Shown: in pieces, positions 1 to 10,081 of the stretch
How positions within the stretch are numbered: the first letter of the stretch is position 1
Layout of the letters: every line of letters begins with the position of its first letter
Assembly (NCBI GenBank): GCA_036346355.1
Contig: CM070569.1
Location: forward strand, 62,210,561-62,274,560
From: Rhipidocladum racemiflorum
Lineage: Eukaryota; Streptophyta; Magnoliopsida; Poales; Poaceae
Reading direction: 5' to 3'
DNA: 64,000 nt
Position numbers and translations under genes: made by a program
The notes under the pieces: generated by a model
Seen by the model: the letters and a program-made list of their open reading frames with translations, nothing else
What the model was told of the DNA's origin: nothing
The model's database searches: none

Positions 1-2
1 AG

Positions 3-71
3 GTGGCTGTTGAGTTTGAGGATAATGAAGATGAGGTGTTGCCACGAAAGCTCTATCCTTTAGAGGATTGA
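3..71 (+). pseudogene. C-terminal tail of an unidentified coding region
   Basis: An open frame enters from the left edge and stops at the TGA ending near position 71. It gives about 22 residues, acidic in the middle (EFEDNEDEV) and ending LPRKLYPLED. The acidic tail followed by A/T-rich repeats is compatible with the end of an hAT-type transposase, but too little is visible to name a family. It could equally be the last exon of a host gene outside the window. Confidence 0.25.
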
Positions 72-97
72 TCATTTCATGATCATTGGCTCATTTA

Positions 98-312
98 TCA
101 TATTCCATCTTTCATGTGTGTCTTTCACTCTTTTGTGGAACTTAGTTATGTGTGGGACTATGTTTTGTGACTATATTATGTGTGGAACTTAATTTTGTGA
201 CTATGTTATGTGTGGAACTTAGTTTTGTGACTATATTATGTGTTGGACTATGTTTTGTGACTATATTCCATCTTCCATATGTGTCTTTCACTCTTTTGTA
301 GAACTTAATTAC
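98..312. repeat. Duplicated block with 30-bp tandem repeats
   Basis: A block of about 50 bp (beginning tattccatctttcatgtg) occurs at 98-152 and again, slightly diverged, at 263-312. Between the copies an approximately 30-bp unit with the core tgtggaacttagttttgtga repeats about four times. It lies directly downstream of the partial frame at the left edge, so it may be the 3' untranslated or subterminal region of that element. Confidence 0.65.
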
Positions 313-1122
313 GTGTATTTCGCTGTAGCCTGCCATTTTGCGATTTTCGCCCAAGTGCCGCCTAGGCATGCTAGGCGCTAGGCAGTGGGCCTCCGCCTGC
401 CTATTGCCTAGCATTTTTTTAACATTGGGATTTTATTTAAATTTGGATGTTTTTCACGTATAAATTTCGGAGAGTCAGAGGGGTTCACAGTCGACAACCT
501 TGAGTAGCAACTCATCGAGAAAGGCAAGTTACACCTCCTTGATCACGTTGATCCTAGTTTTTAAATTGTATTTTGAATTTAAATTATTACATGCATAATT
601 TTTTATTATAATTTATGTCCTAGTTTTAAATTAATAGTTATGCCTAGCATTGTTAAATCACCATTGAAATTTGAATCCCTATGCCATTGTAACCTTAAGA
701 AAATATCATTTATTATGTGATGATACTTAGAAATTGCTTATACATGCTTAGAAATGAAATTAGGATGCTTTGGGAAATATGTGCCAAAATAAGATCCTAT
801 TAAAATGAAAAGGCATGATTTGATATTCCTTAAAATGGTATGGTTAAATGAAAATGTGGTTTAGATCGGGCGAGAAACAGTTGGGAGGTCGTTTTGTTAT
901 GGTTATGGGTTTGTGAAAAGTCTTGCTTAGTCAATTAAGAACTGGTCTAAGTTTCACTGAATGTAAAGTCTAACCGTACTTCCACAAGTCTGGAATAGAA
1001 CAAACCTAGCTATCCGTAATGATACATACCATGGACAGTCGTGCCACTAGGTGGAAAGTGGTGTGAGCGTGAGGCTGCCACTCGGTGCAAGAGGGGGCTT
1101 CTGACTAGAGTGAGTCTTTAAG
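313..1122. other. No gene seen; short CCTAGG-rich inverted repeats
   Basis: Positions 345-412 hold overlapping inverted repeats built on cctaggcatgctagg and gcctgcctattgcctagc, a pattern often seen near the ends of plant hAT elements; no matching partner end was found. The remainder to 1122 is A/T-rich without a convincing open frame. Confidence 0.4.
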
Positions 1123-1690
1123 CGATTTTTTTTAAATAATATTATTTTAATGAATATTTACAAAAATAATATTTCATTTAAAAAATAACAAAAATACACC
1201 CCTGTCGCCATTCCAATTGGCGGTAGGCCCCTGTATCCATTTGAAATGGATATAGGAGCATGTCGCCATTCCAATTGGCAATGGAGAGTTGATTTAGCTC
1301 TCTGTCGCCATTTGAAATGGATACATATGGCAAAATGTCATTTTTACCCTCTTTATCTATTTCAAATGGATATAGGAGCCATGTCGCCATTTGGAATGGC
1401 GACAGGGGGTATTTGTGGCCTCAAACTACATTGCAGCAAAGGAGGATACAAGGGGTATTCCTGTGTTGCCCTCTGTCGCCATTTCAAATGACGACAGAGA
1501 GGCGAAATCCCGATTTTGCCCTCTGTATCCATTTGAAATAGCGACAGAGAGCTGTCTGCCGCCATTTCAAATGGATACAGGGGCCTGTCGCCAATTGGAA
1601 TGGTGACAGGGGGTATTTTTGTTATTTTTTAAACGACATATTATTTTTGTAAATATTCATTAAAATAATATTATTTTAAAAAAAATTCAT
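1123..1690. mobile_element. Foldback MITE made of short hairpins
   Basis: The outer about 95 bp on each side are near-perfect inverted repeats. The left arm runs from the T-tract at 1124 through taatattattttaatgaat and tttacaaaaataat to cacccctgtcgcc; the right arm (about 1595-1690) is its reverse complement with a few changes. Between the arms lie about ten 22-26-bp imperfect palindromes of two types: tgtcgccatttgaaatgg closing with cgaca, and tgtatccatttgaaatggat closing with aca. No transposase is encoded. A clean target duplication was not identified, so the superfamily is open. The whole 0.57 kb could fold into one long stem with side hairpins. Confidence 0.8.
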
Positions 1691-2738
1691 TTTTCAGCAG
1701 TGAAACCTTAACAGGCACGACTACATGGATGGTTCTTTATAGAGGGCTTGTCATGATTTTATCTATTGTACACCAAAGAAAGTGTGTATTTTGGCAAAAG
1801 GAGACAATCATGTCTTATGGGTAAAGTTATACAACCTTTACAGAGTGTAAAACTAATGGATTAGCTGTGCCCACGGTCATGGGTATGCTGAGCAAGCCAT
1901 TCACATATTAGAATTTGGCATTTCAAAAAATGAGGTTAGAAAAGTGATGTTGGGATGGAGTGTGTCCATCATGAGAAAATTTGGTTAGTTCCAGGAGTGA
2001 TTCTTAAATTGAAAGATATTTAACAATAAAATCTTCATAAAATTATGCAATTGAAAAATTACTTGGAATATTTGTAAATTTGCTGCTTTACACTAAAATC
2101 AACCATACAACCTCCCTTTGTCACCTTTACATTAATACTGCATTTTCGGTGTAACTTGCAGAGTACTTTGGTACTCACCCTTGTTTATTCTGTTGTTTTA
2201 GAGGAGTACTTTGGTGCAACCAGGAGGACTAGGTCGCTTCCCCAGTCCATTGCCTATGGCAATTCTATTGGGCATTATTACTGTTCCTTATTTTCTGCTG
2301 ATTTATTTCTTTACTTATTAACTTATCGTCTTGCATGCCATCCATTTTGTCTTTGCATTTAATATGTTGTGTCTTCGCTTCTACTGTGTGTACTAGTTTT
2401 TAATGAACTAATAGGGATACACAGAGGATTTCAGAAGTGTTTTTCCGTGGTCCAACAACAAACACCTTGACGTGCAAGGCAATGAGTTGCGTAGCTTGCT
2501 CGTCCTGCTTCTAGATGACAGCAGCTAGTCATGATGCTTGCTCCTTTTGCCTTTGCAAGATCCTGGTAAGCTTGGATCTCATCTTGACCAACAATGGAAG
2601 CCATGGCAAGTGACTCCGATATAAATAAAAGAACGCACGATATATCTGTGCTTGGTTGGAGTGTCAAGCCTTGGATCCCTTTGGGTAGGTGTGGTGGTGA
2701 AGAATATAGATGGTAGGGAGGTGTCGAACTACTGGGTA
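1691..2738. other. No gene supported
   Basis: Mostly A/T-rich sequence. Short open frames exist, including a 78-codon minus-strand frame at 2431-2667, but none shows a recognisable domain. The stretch continues after the LTR element that begins at 2744, so it is simply the left half of its insertion site. Confidence 0.4.
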
Positions 2739-2743
2739 AGAGG

Positions 2744-2871
2744 TGTTAAGGATATAGTCTGTTATAGATGATTGCCTTATCTCTTATCCTTTGCCTTATC
2801 TATTGTACTCTCATGTACTCTATATATTGTGGCCTTTGGCCTCATATTGAATATAAGTCCTATTCATAACA
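2744..2871 (+). repeat. 5' LTR of the 1.6-kb non-autonomous element
   Basis: Begins TG and ends CA inside a short inverted repeat TGTTA..TAACA. A TATA-like ctatatatt lies at about 2819-2827, followed by an A/T-rich stretch suited to transcript start and polyadenylation. Its partner is at 4255-4382. Confidence 0.9.
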
Positions 2872-2883
2872 TGGTATCAGAGC
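2872..2883 (+). promoter_or_regulatory. Primer-binding site (initiator Met tRNA)
   Basis: The sequence tggtatcagagc directly abuts the left LTR and is the standard complement of the 3' end of plant initiator Met tRNA used by Copia-type elements. Confidence 0.9.
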
Positions 2884-3985
2884 TCTAGGTTTTCCCTATC
2901 TTCTTCCGTTGTTTTAGATCTATTCCGCTGCCCCGGGAGGAGGAGACTCCCGGGGCGGCACCCACACGGCACATCGCCGCCATCCGCCGCATCTTCACGC
3001 GAGACGTCGCTGTCATCTTTCGCCGAACCTCGCTGCCATCTTCACGGGAGCCATTGAGTGACGCTCGAGCCCGGTCGCTTGGTCCTCAGCGTCGCCGTCC
3101 TTGGTCTTCCTGAGCCAGCTCGTCTGCTCGGCTTCAGGCGCCGCCTCCAGCCCTCCACTGTGATGCCGTCGTCGTCGACTGTTCTGCCGACCCATTTGCT
3201 CGGGTCGGCTCATCTGCTCGTCTTCCGCGCGCTGTCCGTCCCTGTCGCCGCCGATCGAAGTTTTCGCGTCTTCATGCGGGCTTAGCCTGCGCCAGCCTCC
3301 GCGGATACGCTCACGCAGTTGTCTTCCGCGACCTCCGTTGGGCCGTTGTCCTTCGTCGGCTGGGGACTTTTGCTTTGGAGGGCGACGACCAGGCCCACGG
3401 CCGTTCTTGTTGGCGGCGATCCGGCGGCGTTCGACGCTCTGCTCTCCACGCTCATGTCGTCCTCCAACGCCGACCGCGCCGCCGCTGAACTTTTCCTGCT
3501 CGGGTTGAGTTCGTGAAGATTTTTTTTGACCAGGCTCACGTGAAGGCACAAGTCTTGAGTCTCTTGACCAGGTTCACGTGAAGTGTTTATGTGCTTTGAT
3601 TCTTGGCACTTCTAGTCCAGCTTCTAGCCTTTTCACTTGGCTTATCGAATCTGGCTTCTTGGATCAATTATAGCTCCTGGTCTTCTACATGGCTGGCTTG
3701 GCTCCAGTTCGGTCAGCTCGGCTTTGGTTCTTTTCAGCTAGGCTCGGCTTATTTCAGCATGGCTCTGTTGTCTTGGCTTTTTCATTGGTTTGATGGCTTT
3801 CAGACTATTGCTTTTTAGTGCTGCGGCTAGTAATTCCTAATATTTTCTTTAGTCTTCCGTTGCGTCCATCCAAGTCTTTAGCATCTTGATTCTATCGTCG
3901 CTCGGCTCTTTTATCGACTTGGCTCATTCTGTCAACTCCAATTACCTCGGCTCGGCTCGTTTTGTCATCTTCGTTTGTTCTTCTT

Positions 3986-4090
3986 CGTCGACTCGGCCCT
4001 ACCTTCGACTTCCGTTTGTCGATTTGGCTTCTTCGTCGACTCGGCCCTACCTTCGACTTCTGTTCGTCGATTTGGCTTCTTCGTCGACTT
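3986..4090 (+). repeat. 48-bp tandem repeat inside the non-autonomous element
   Basis: Two full copies of a 48-bp unit (3986-4033 and 4034-4081, opening cgtcgactcggccctacc) differ at about two positions, and a third degenerate start follows at 4082. The unit length is a multiple of three and all three copies stay open on the plus strand, but no known domain is encoded. Confidence 0.85.
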
Positions 4091-4254
4091 TTCTCCATCG
4101 ACTCGGTTCTTCGTTGGCTGTTCTTCGTCAGCTCGATTTTTCAAGAGTTACATGCTACGACGGCTACTTCAGGACTATGACTTTGGATTTTTCCTATTTT
4201 AGTTCATCCCTTCCAAATGCAATGCTATTGCATACGCCTTGCATTTGTGGGGGG

Positions 4255-4382
4255 TGTTAAGGATATAGTCTGTTATAGATGATTGCCTTATCTCTTATCC
4301 TTTGCCTTATCTATTGTACTCTCATGTACTCTATATATTGTGGCCTTTGGCCTCATATTGAATATAAGTCCTATTCATAACA
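4255..4382 (+). repeat. 3' LTR of the 1.6-kb non-autonomous element
   Basis: Second copy of the 128-bp LTR, preceded by a G-rich polypurine tract and followed by the agagg target duplication. Confidence 0.9.
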
Positions 4383-4750
4383 AGAGGAACAGAGAAGCTC
4401 GATGAGAGAGGAGAATTCCTCAGGGTAGAGTGAGAGATGGATATCCTCATGGTAGAGTGAGAGATGGATGCATAGAAAGTATGATTTGTTTATTCCATGT
4501 TTAACTTCTATTATGTCCTCTTATACAGACGATGCCTAAGAAGTAACAATCAAATCCCAAATGATAAGGAAAGCAATCAAATTATATGAAATCCAAACTA
4601 ATCAAGTCTTAGAGATAAGGAAAATATTGTTCCCACGCCAAATTTGTTGTTATTGTGCCAAATCTGCTGTTGTTGTGCACGACCTAGGTTATCGATTTTG
4701 GCAGAATTTTGCCAAAATTCGGTTATATCACTTGCCTTGATAAAATACTA

Positions 4751-4917
4751 TGGCCTGTTTGTTTTTGCTTTGGATTCTCTAAAAGCTTATTCTGGATTGT
4801 GGTTATTGTATTTGGATGGGCTGGATTGTGAGAATCAGATTCTAGAATCAGGTTGTTTGTTTTTAATTCAGCTTTTGGGGTCAGAATCCAGAATCAAAAG
4901 CAAAAACAAACATGCCC
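4751..4917. mobile_element. Small MITE with 30-bp terminal inverted repeats
   Basis: The left end ggcctgtttgtttttgcttt and the right end read in reverse complement (gggcatgtttgtttttgctt) match over about 30 bp. Inside is a further inverted pair around gaatcagattctagaatca. The ends resemble the GGGCCTGTTTG-type MITEs common in grasses. Flanking bases share only TA, so the target duplication and superfamily are unresolved. Confidence 0.65.
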
Positions 4918-5917
4918 TATATTGGCCAAGTAATTTCAGCCACATTGGGTTTTTGGGCCAGACCCAACAACCCAATAGGAATACCATGGAGTCACGGTAT
5001 GCCCAGGAGGTGGTGGAGCTCTCGGCCTTGCTTGTGCGACCACGACATACAATCATGCGCGGGCGCTGGATGGACATTCAAGAAGTGTTGAACCAATTCG
5101 GTGAAGGAATGAGCACTTTATTGCTCGCAATCTCCTTATTTTTCCAAATTTCAAACTAATTTTGTCCAAAAGTTTAAAAACCCATTTCAATGAATTTTGG
5201 TTCAAAAATTCTAAAATGAGCAAATTTTCAAAATGAAATTGATTTCCCTGGCCATGACAAACTTGTGCAAAAGTTGCAATAGTCCAGTGAAGCCAACAAT
5301 AGTACTATTAATTATGACAGTTCCACAAGTATTAGTCGTACACTCCATTGAGGTCATAACTAACAAATAAATCCCTCACAAAAAGGAGCTAACAAATAAA
5401 TCCCTCACAAAAGGAACTAACAATAAATCAAGTACAACGTCTTTTATTTCCATCAAGATCCACTGCATGCTCCAACCCAACATCACTTGACCCATGTCCC
5501 TACTAAGTACTAATAATACAAGATCCTGCAAATTGATGTAAAATTTGGATTCGCACAAGGTTATTTATAATGCACACATGACAAGATTCTATAGAAGATC
5601 TAGATATTTGTTAAATAACTGTAGTATTTATGTACTAGCAATGTGTGAATGGTATAAAGCAGCGATTAATGCAAAATAATTGTCATTTAGTTCTAGTCTT
5701 CAAGGATAAAGCCTAAAGAAATTTACAATAAAAAATTATGAAAGCCTATCTCTGTAACATTTTTGTTTTCACAAATGATGGTTATTACCATACTAATATC
5801 CAAAATGATATCTATTTGTGATTGGAGAGGGTAAATCTACAAAACTTCAAATGAAACATCACAAAATAACTTCTATACCTGCCAATTTTTCCTTACCTTA
5901 GTTAGCCAAGCAGAACA
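4918..5917. other. No gene seen between the MITE and the BED gene
   Basis: A/T-rich sequence with a near-direct duplication of aacaaataaatccctcac at about 5360-5410. It lies downstream of the BED-finger gene on the minus strand. Missing 3' exons of that gene could in principle lie here, but no open frame with a recognisable domain was found. Confidence 0.4.
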
Positions 5918-7201
5918 CTAGAGAACAGCACTGAATAGCAAAGAAAGAAAAGAGCTGAGTGCACAATTGTATACCTCATGAGCAAGCTTCTGATGATCAG
6001 TGTTTGTTTTGTCACTAACTTCTTCAAGAACATCGGTTTCGATTCCTGTCAGCATATCTGAATCAGGGGGTAAAGGATCCATCTTGGCCTTGGTATCATC
6101 AGAAGAGCTCCTACTTTTAATACTGTTACCAACTTTTTCTTCAGCACGCTTCTTCCGTCTCTCTCTTTTCGCGTCCATTTCCTTTTTTATTTCACCAGAG
6201 ACAGCCTTTGGAACATGTGGGCACTGTTTTACTTCCATATCACCAACAAGATGACGCTTGAGCCCAGTTACACTGCCACTGTTCCCAGTCTTTGAACAAT
6301 ACCTGCACTTCCAGTGTTGCCTATTTTTGTCAATCTTTATGCTGTGCTCCCATGCCTTATCCCTACTTTTCCGAAAAGCATGTGAAATCTGCAAAATTAG
6401 AAAGTTGCAAATAAATGTACAAAACAGGCAAGACCAAATTTTGGCATAATATATGCAGAGCAACCAAGCCATAGTAACTGAATGCTATGAATATAATTTC
6501 TTGGTCCAGGGAAACATCAATTGTTGAAGTAAGGTAATAAGATTGTAACAGCTGACGAAATAAATGCTGGAATATGTAGTCAAAAAAAACTTTACTTCCA
6601 AAGAGTCAATTAAAAAAAATGTCGAGCAAAGCATTATATGGGTGCTGTGAATCAACAAGAGAACTATTCTGTGAATCGGGTGGAACGGGGTGGGTTGAGA
6701 CCGATTCGGCCACAGAGTAGAAAAAGAAGAAACGATCTGAGAAGAATCGTTCCGAACTTTAGCCCGTTTGGTTGAGTTTCTTTCAGAATTTAGTAGAAAC
6801 AGCCTGGTTCCAAGTTGCTAAACGGGACCCTAGTGTGTGTCAAAAGTGATTACCAATTGCACCAGGGAAACTACAGATTTTTTTTAGAATGCACCAACAC
6901 AGGCAACTCTACAATGCTAAATCAAAAGGAATCACAGCAGACGGAAAATCCAAGCGCCCAGAACACTAATCATACCTCACAGAGAACTGCTATCCTTCTT
7001 CAATGTAACAAAGGATATTCTAGCTAGATTTCTTCTGTTCGACTGGTTAGAAGCAAAGATTTATACCTGCTGCTCTGGCACATCACGGGGCTTTGGCTCC
7101 GGCTTCGGAAGCCGGCGCCTCTTGTAGGTTAGCACTAAACCCTGGGACAGCGATTCCCTAGAACGCACCTTGTCCTTCCCCTTGCTCTTATCGGCGTCCA
7201 T
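5918..7201 (-). CDS. BED-type zinc-finger protein, two coding exons
   Basis: Exon 1 (7201-7067, 45 codons) starts MDADKSKGKD and is strongly basic (YKRRRLPKPEPKP, a likely nuclear localisation signal). It is spliced in phase 0 at GCAG|GTATAA to exon 2, which begins at 6388 after TTTTGCAG. Exon 2 encodes a BED zinc finger: W58, C73-x2-C76, H91 and C101, with the typical LKRHL and QCPHVP motifs. BED fingers bind DNA and occur in hAT transposases and genes derived from them. A lysine/arginine-rich stretch (EMDAKRERRKKRAEEK) and an acidic tail follow. Reading to the stop at 5918 gives about 201 residues, but a good splice donor (GAG|GTATAC) at 5975 suggests the tail may come from a further exon. 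A 5' untranslated intron is likely (donor GTAAGT near 7490, acceptor TTTTGATGCAG near 7228). No hAT catalytic or dimerisation region is present, so this is a DNA-binding fragment or domesticated gene, not a transposase. Confidence 0.75.
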
Positions 7202-7559
7202 CTTTTCAGCCCAGAAAACCAAGAGCCTGCATCAAAACCAACCAAACTCATCAGTAATACCCAAGAAAGCATCTAAACAAGATATGAAACGGAAACCACT
7301 CCTGTGATTGCCAACCTAAGCCAGCAAACCCAACCGGAAAGCTTCGATTCTACCCCCACAAAAGAATCAGCAAGAGAACTCAAAACTCTGTGTGGAAACT
7401 TGGTTGAACTCAAAAGTCGGGGGAGGGTTTCTGAATCGAGCGAGGAAACAGAGAAAGTAAGCAAAGAGAGAGAGGGAGAAAAGTGGACTTACTCTCTTAT
7501 GTTGGATACAGAGCAGTGAGGGGAGGAGGCTGACAAAAATCCGGCAATACGTGGTGAAG

Positions 7560-9067
7560 TGGTGAGAGGTTACTGCCTTGCCTTTTCTTTGCCTTTCAAG
7601 CCCCCCAAACAGTTGTCCTCCTATGCTTATGAGATGTTTTCTACTAAAAATACTTTTTTATGCGTTTCTTCCTAAATACACATGACATTGTTTCCAGTCC
7701 AGGTGTTTTTCAAAAGCATTTGAATGCTGACATAGGTGTGAATCACCGTGTGATGCCTTTATTATTTGTCGCTACCCTGGACTTGTGTATTTGGCCGTGG
7801 TTCCAGCACATTGATAACTGATAGAATGATGCAATATTTTTGTCCTGCCATATATTAGTGCCACGACTCGGAAGGATATGAAAAATCTTGATGATTTTGC
7901 TCAATCTTTTAGAACACACAAGATAGGAATACGTTTCTAGTAGCTTTTTTTATTTTTGGCTGGATGCATGAGCGGTTACTTACTTCTAAACATAAGCCCG
8001 GTTCATGAGATGCAGAGCGCTAGTGCGTTAGTAGTAGGAGTTATCTTCTTAATAGGTGCATTGGTTTCTTACTAAAAAGATTGCCACCGCATGCTCTTCT
8101 TGTTCCCTTCTGTGTTCGTCATCCCCAGCAATGTATCTGCCACCTGTACCTGAAACGGCAATGTGAAAAGGCTCATCTTTCTTGACCAAAACAAAACAAA
8201 AGCAACGGGAAACTTCTTTCCATTGAATTAAAGATGTGCATATCTTTATGGCTAGTTGGCTACATTCATTTTTTTCTTGGTTCATCTCAGAGATTTTCTT
8301 CTTGGCCTTCTATTCATTGTACTGCATAAATGCCTACTATGTCAAGAGACCAGATGATGCAATCTGATCTGTTGGAAATCTCTTCCCACATTTGCATATC
8401 AACATATACAGGATGCAGGGCTAAGTTGCCGAACGCATGTTTAGCACCTTTGTCTTGTTTTCAGCACCTTTGGTTCATGATCAACATAGAATATGACAAG
8501 AGATATTTAACAGCAAGATGGGTTAAAACTTAAAATGTTTCCTTTTCCCTTCTCTTGCTCTTCCGCTTTATTTTTTCCAGTTGATCATGCTTTCTGGTTT
8601 CCATGAGACTGCAAGTATTGAAAACTGGAAGCCTCCCCTTCTCAAGCTGTCCCTTTGGCAAAAAGGTTCAGGTAGTTACTAATATGGACAAAAACTAAGC
8701 TGCTAGTTTGTTGGGCTGGACGTGCCATTGTTTGTTAAGGGTAATTGGCATGAAGCCATGAACCAACGAAGGTTAGCAGAAAAGATCATGTCGATTCTGC
8801 AGCAAACTTTTTTTTAGTAAACTGTGCAGCAAACTCGATTCACATGATTATGGTCAAGCTACAGGAAGAGTAGTATGAAACAGCAAGACCTGATAGTTCT
8901 TTCTGGGTGCTTTCTCTTCAGTTTATCCTTATGTTCTTTCTTTTTGCCTTTTTATTTGAGCTGTCAGGTGCATGCTGCAACATCAGAAAATCTTAGGGAA
9001 CTTTAATCTTTGCCAGAATTGTCTGATACCACATAACGTACAGGGTAGAGCTCACAACAACATGTCA
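7560..9067. other. Upstream region of the BED gene; no other gene seen
   Basis: A/T-rich intergenic sequence. The proximal 100-200 bp should contain the BED gene promoter. A 78-codon minus-strand frame at 8049-8285 shows no recognisable domain and sits in sequence of coding-neutral composition. Confidence 0.4.
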
Positions 9068-9240
9068 CACTACTAGAAAACTAGTCTTTACTACCGGCAC
9101 ATCACTGCCGGTTAGATTTGAACCGGTACTGATAGTAACATCAGTACCGGTTCATTGACTACAGAGTCGTAATGGACTTTCAGTACCGGTTCGTAACACG
9201 AACGGTTCGTGTTACGAACCGGTAGTAATGCTTCGTTTCA
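9068..9240 (+). mobile_element. CACTA-superfamily terminal region
   Basis: Begins with cactactagaaaac, the diagnostic terminus of grass CACTA (En/Spm-type) transposons, preceded by tca as a possible 3-bp target duplication. It continues with subterminal repeats of the type taccggttcgt in both orientations, including the perfect palindrome cgaaccggt-type block at 9195-9225, where TNPA-like proteins bind. The opposite terminus (ending tagtagtg) was not found, so the element is truncated or its far end lies elsewhere. Confidence 0.75.
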
Positions 9241-9816
9241 GGAAAGTTCAAAAGGAATGCATACTCTATGTAAAGCAGTACGCGATGGTGGGTGGGTTGG
9301 CTAGAAGGGTAAGGCTGGAGTCACGAGCGAGGTTGTGGGTTCGAGTCCCGCTTCTCCCATACATGCATCGATGCCCTGTATTACAGTAGTGTCAGTATTT
9401 GTTGAAAAATGGAATGCCAGGGCACACACTTCTCGATCCCATTACATTCTATTTTTCACATTTTATGAGAGTACGCAGTAGAGCTGTGTATTTTTTTTCA
9501 TTAAGAAGGATATAACATCATACAATTTACAAAATGCGTCTCATTTGCCGGAGATTGAATTATCAACAATGGACAGGGCCAGCGACCCAAAACCTACCGG
9601 CTATTTTTCACATTTTGGGGGCGAATTCTGAACTCATAGATCAAGCAAAGTTTACATACAAGAAATGTCATGCCTGGATGCTATATTTTATAAATTTAGT
9701 AAGCTACTCAAAAATTTTCCTCTATGAAAACTTCAAAACAAATCTCCCACTATCAACAATTTTCATGTTCACACAGACTAGAGTAATTAATACTTTATTG
9801 ATGAAGTTTCTGGGCT
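9241..9816. other. CACTA interior remnant and unassigned sequence
   Basis: A tRNA-like stretch with an A-box-like tggctagaagg and a B-box ggttcgagtcc lies at 9300-9345, but no acceptor or anticodon stem could be folded by eye. From 9489 a T-tract followed by cattaagaaggatataac resembles the 3' end of a minus-strand LINE. Neither is firm. Confidence 0.35.
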
Positions 9817-10081
9817 TTGTTTCTCTCTTCGCAGGGTTACAACCTCCCGGCCCTGAACATGCATAGCATGCAACCTTCCATTCAAGAGTGGTGGCTACAA
9901 CTGCGTTCGGTAGTACCGCACCACGCAAGACACAAATTTGATGGTCTAATCGCCTACGGTTTTTGGAACCTTTGGAAGGAGAGGAATGCACGCATCTTCT
10001 AGGGACCATCGTACAATTAGTAGTCAGTAGAGCCAAGGCAAATGTTGTAGAGTTTGCTATCGCTTCTAAGAGAGTAGTCTA
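9817..10081 (+). pseudogene. L1-type LINE ORF2 3' end, left half
   Basis: The frame ends in GFWNLWKERNARIF followed by a stop. This is the hallmark C-terminal zinc-binding tail region of plant L1-type LINE ORF2 proteins, which encode endonuclease and reverse transcriptase. Only about 60 codons remain, so the copy is 5'-truncated, as is usual for LINEs. It is cut at gtcta (10077-10081) by Sirevirus 1 and resumes at 18636. No function is expected. Confidence 0.7.

Larger units (their letters stand above)
2744..4382 (+). mobile_element. Complete non-autonomous LTR retrotransposon (TRIM/LARD-like)
   Basis: Two 128-bp direct repeats (2744-2871 and 4255-4382) begin TGTTAAGG and end ATAACA, and appear identical by eye. 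The element is flanked by a perfect 5-bp target duplication, agagg (2739-2743 and 4383-4387). A tggtatcagagc primer-binding site follows the left LTR at once, and a G-run (4249-4254) precedes the right LTR as a polypurine tract. The 1.4-kb interior carries no gag or pol, so replication must rely on proteins from another element, probably Copia-type given the initiator-Met tRNA site. The interior is GC-rich on its left (2930-3520) and has 48-bp tandem repeats on its right. Near-identical LTRs imply a recent insertion. Confidence 0.9.

Noticed and set aside
1200..1612. CRISPR-like spaced repeats
   Set aside because: Units are palindromes of varied spacing inside a foldback transposon in a plant genome; no constant repeat-spacer pattern.
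3013..3549. 178-codon minus-strand open frame
   Set aside because: Arg/Gly-rich low-complexity product of GC-rich DNA inside a non-autonomous LTR element; no domain.
9290..9360. tRNA gene suggested by A-box- and B-box-like motifs
   Set aside because: No acceptor or anticodon stem pairs convincingly; the context is CACTA-derived sequence, so it is at most a tRNA-like relic.
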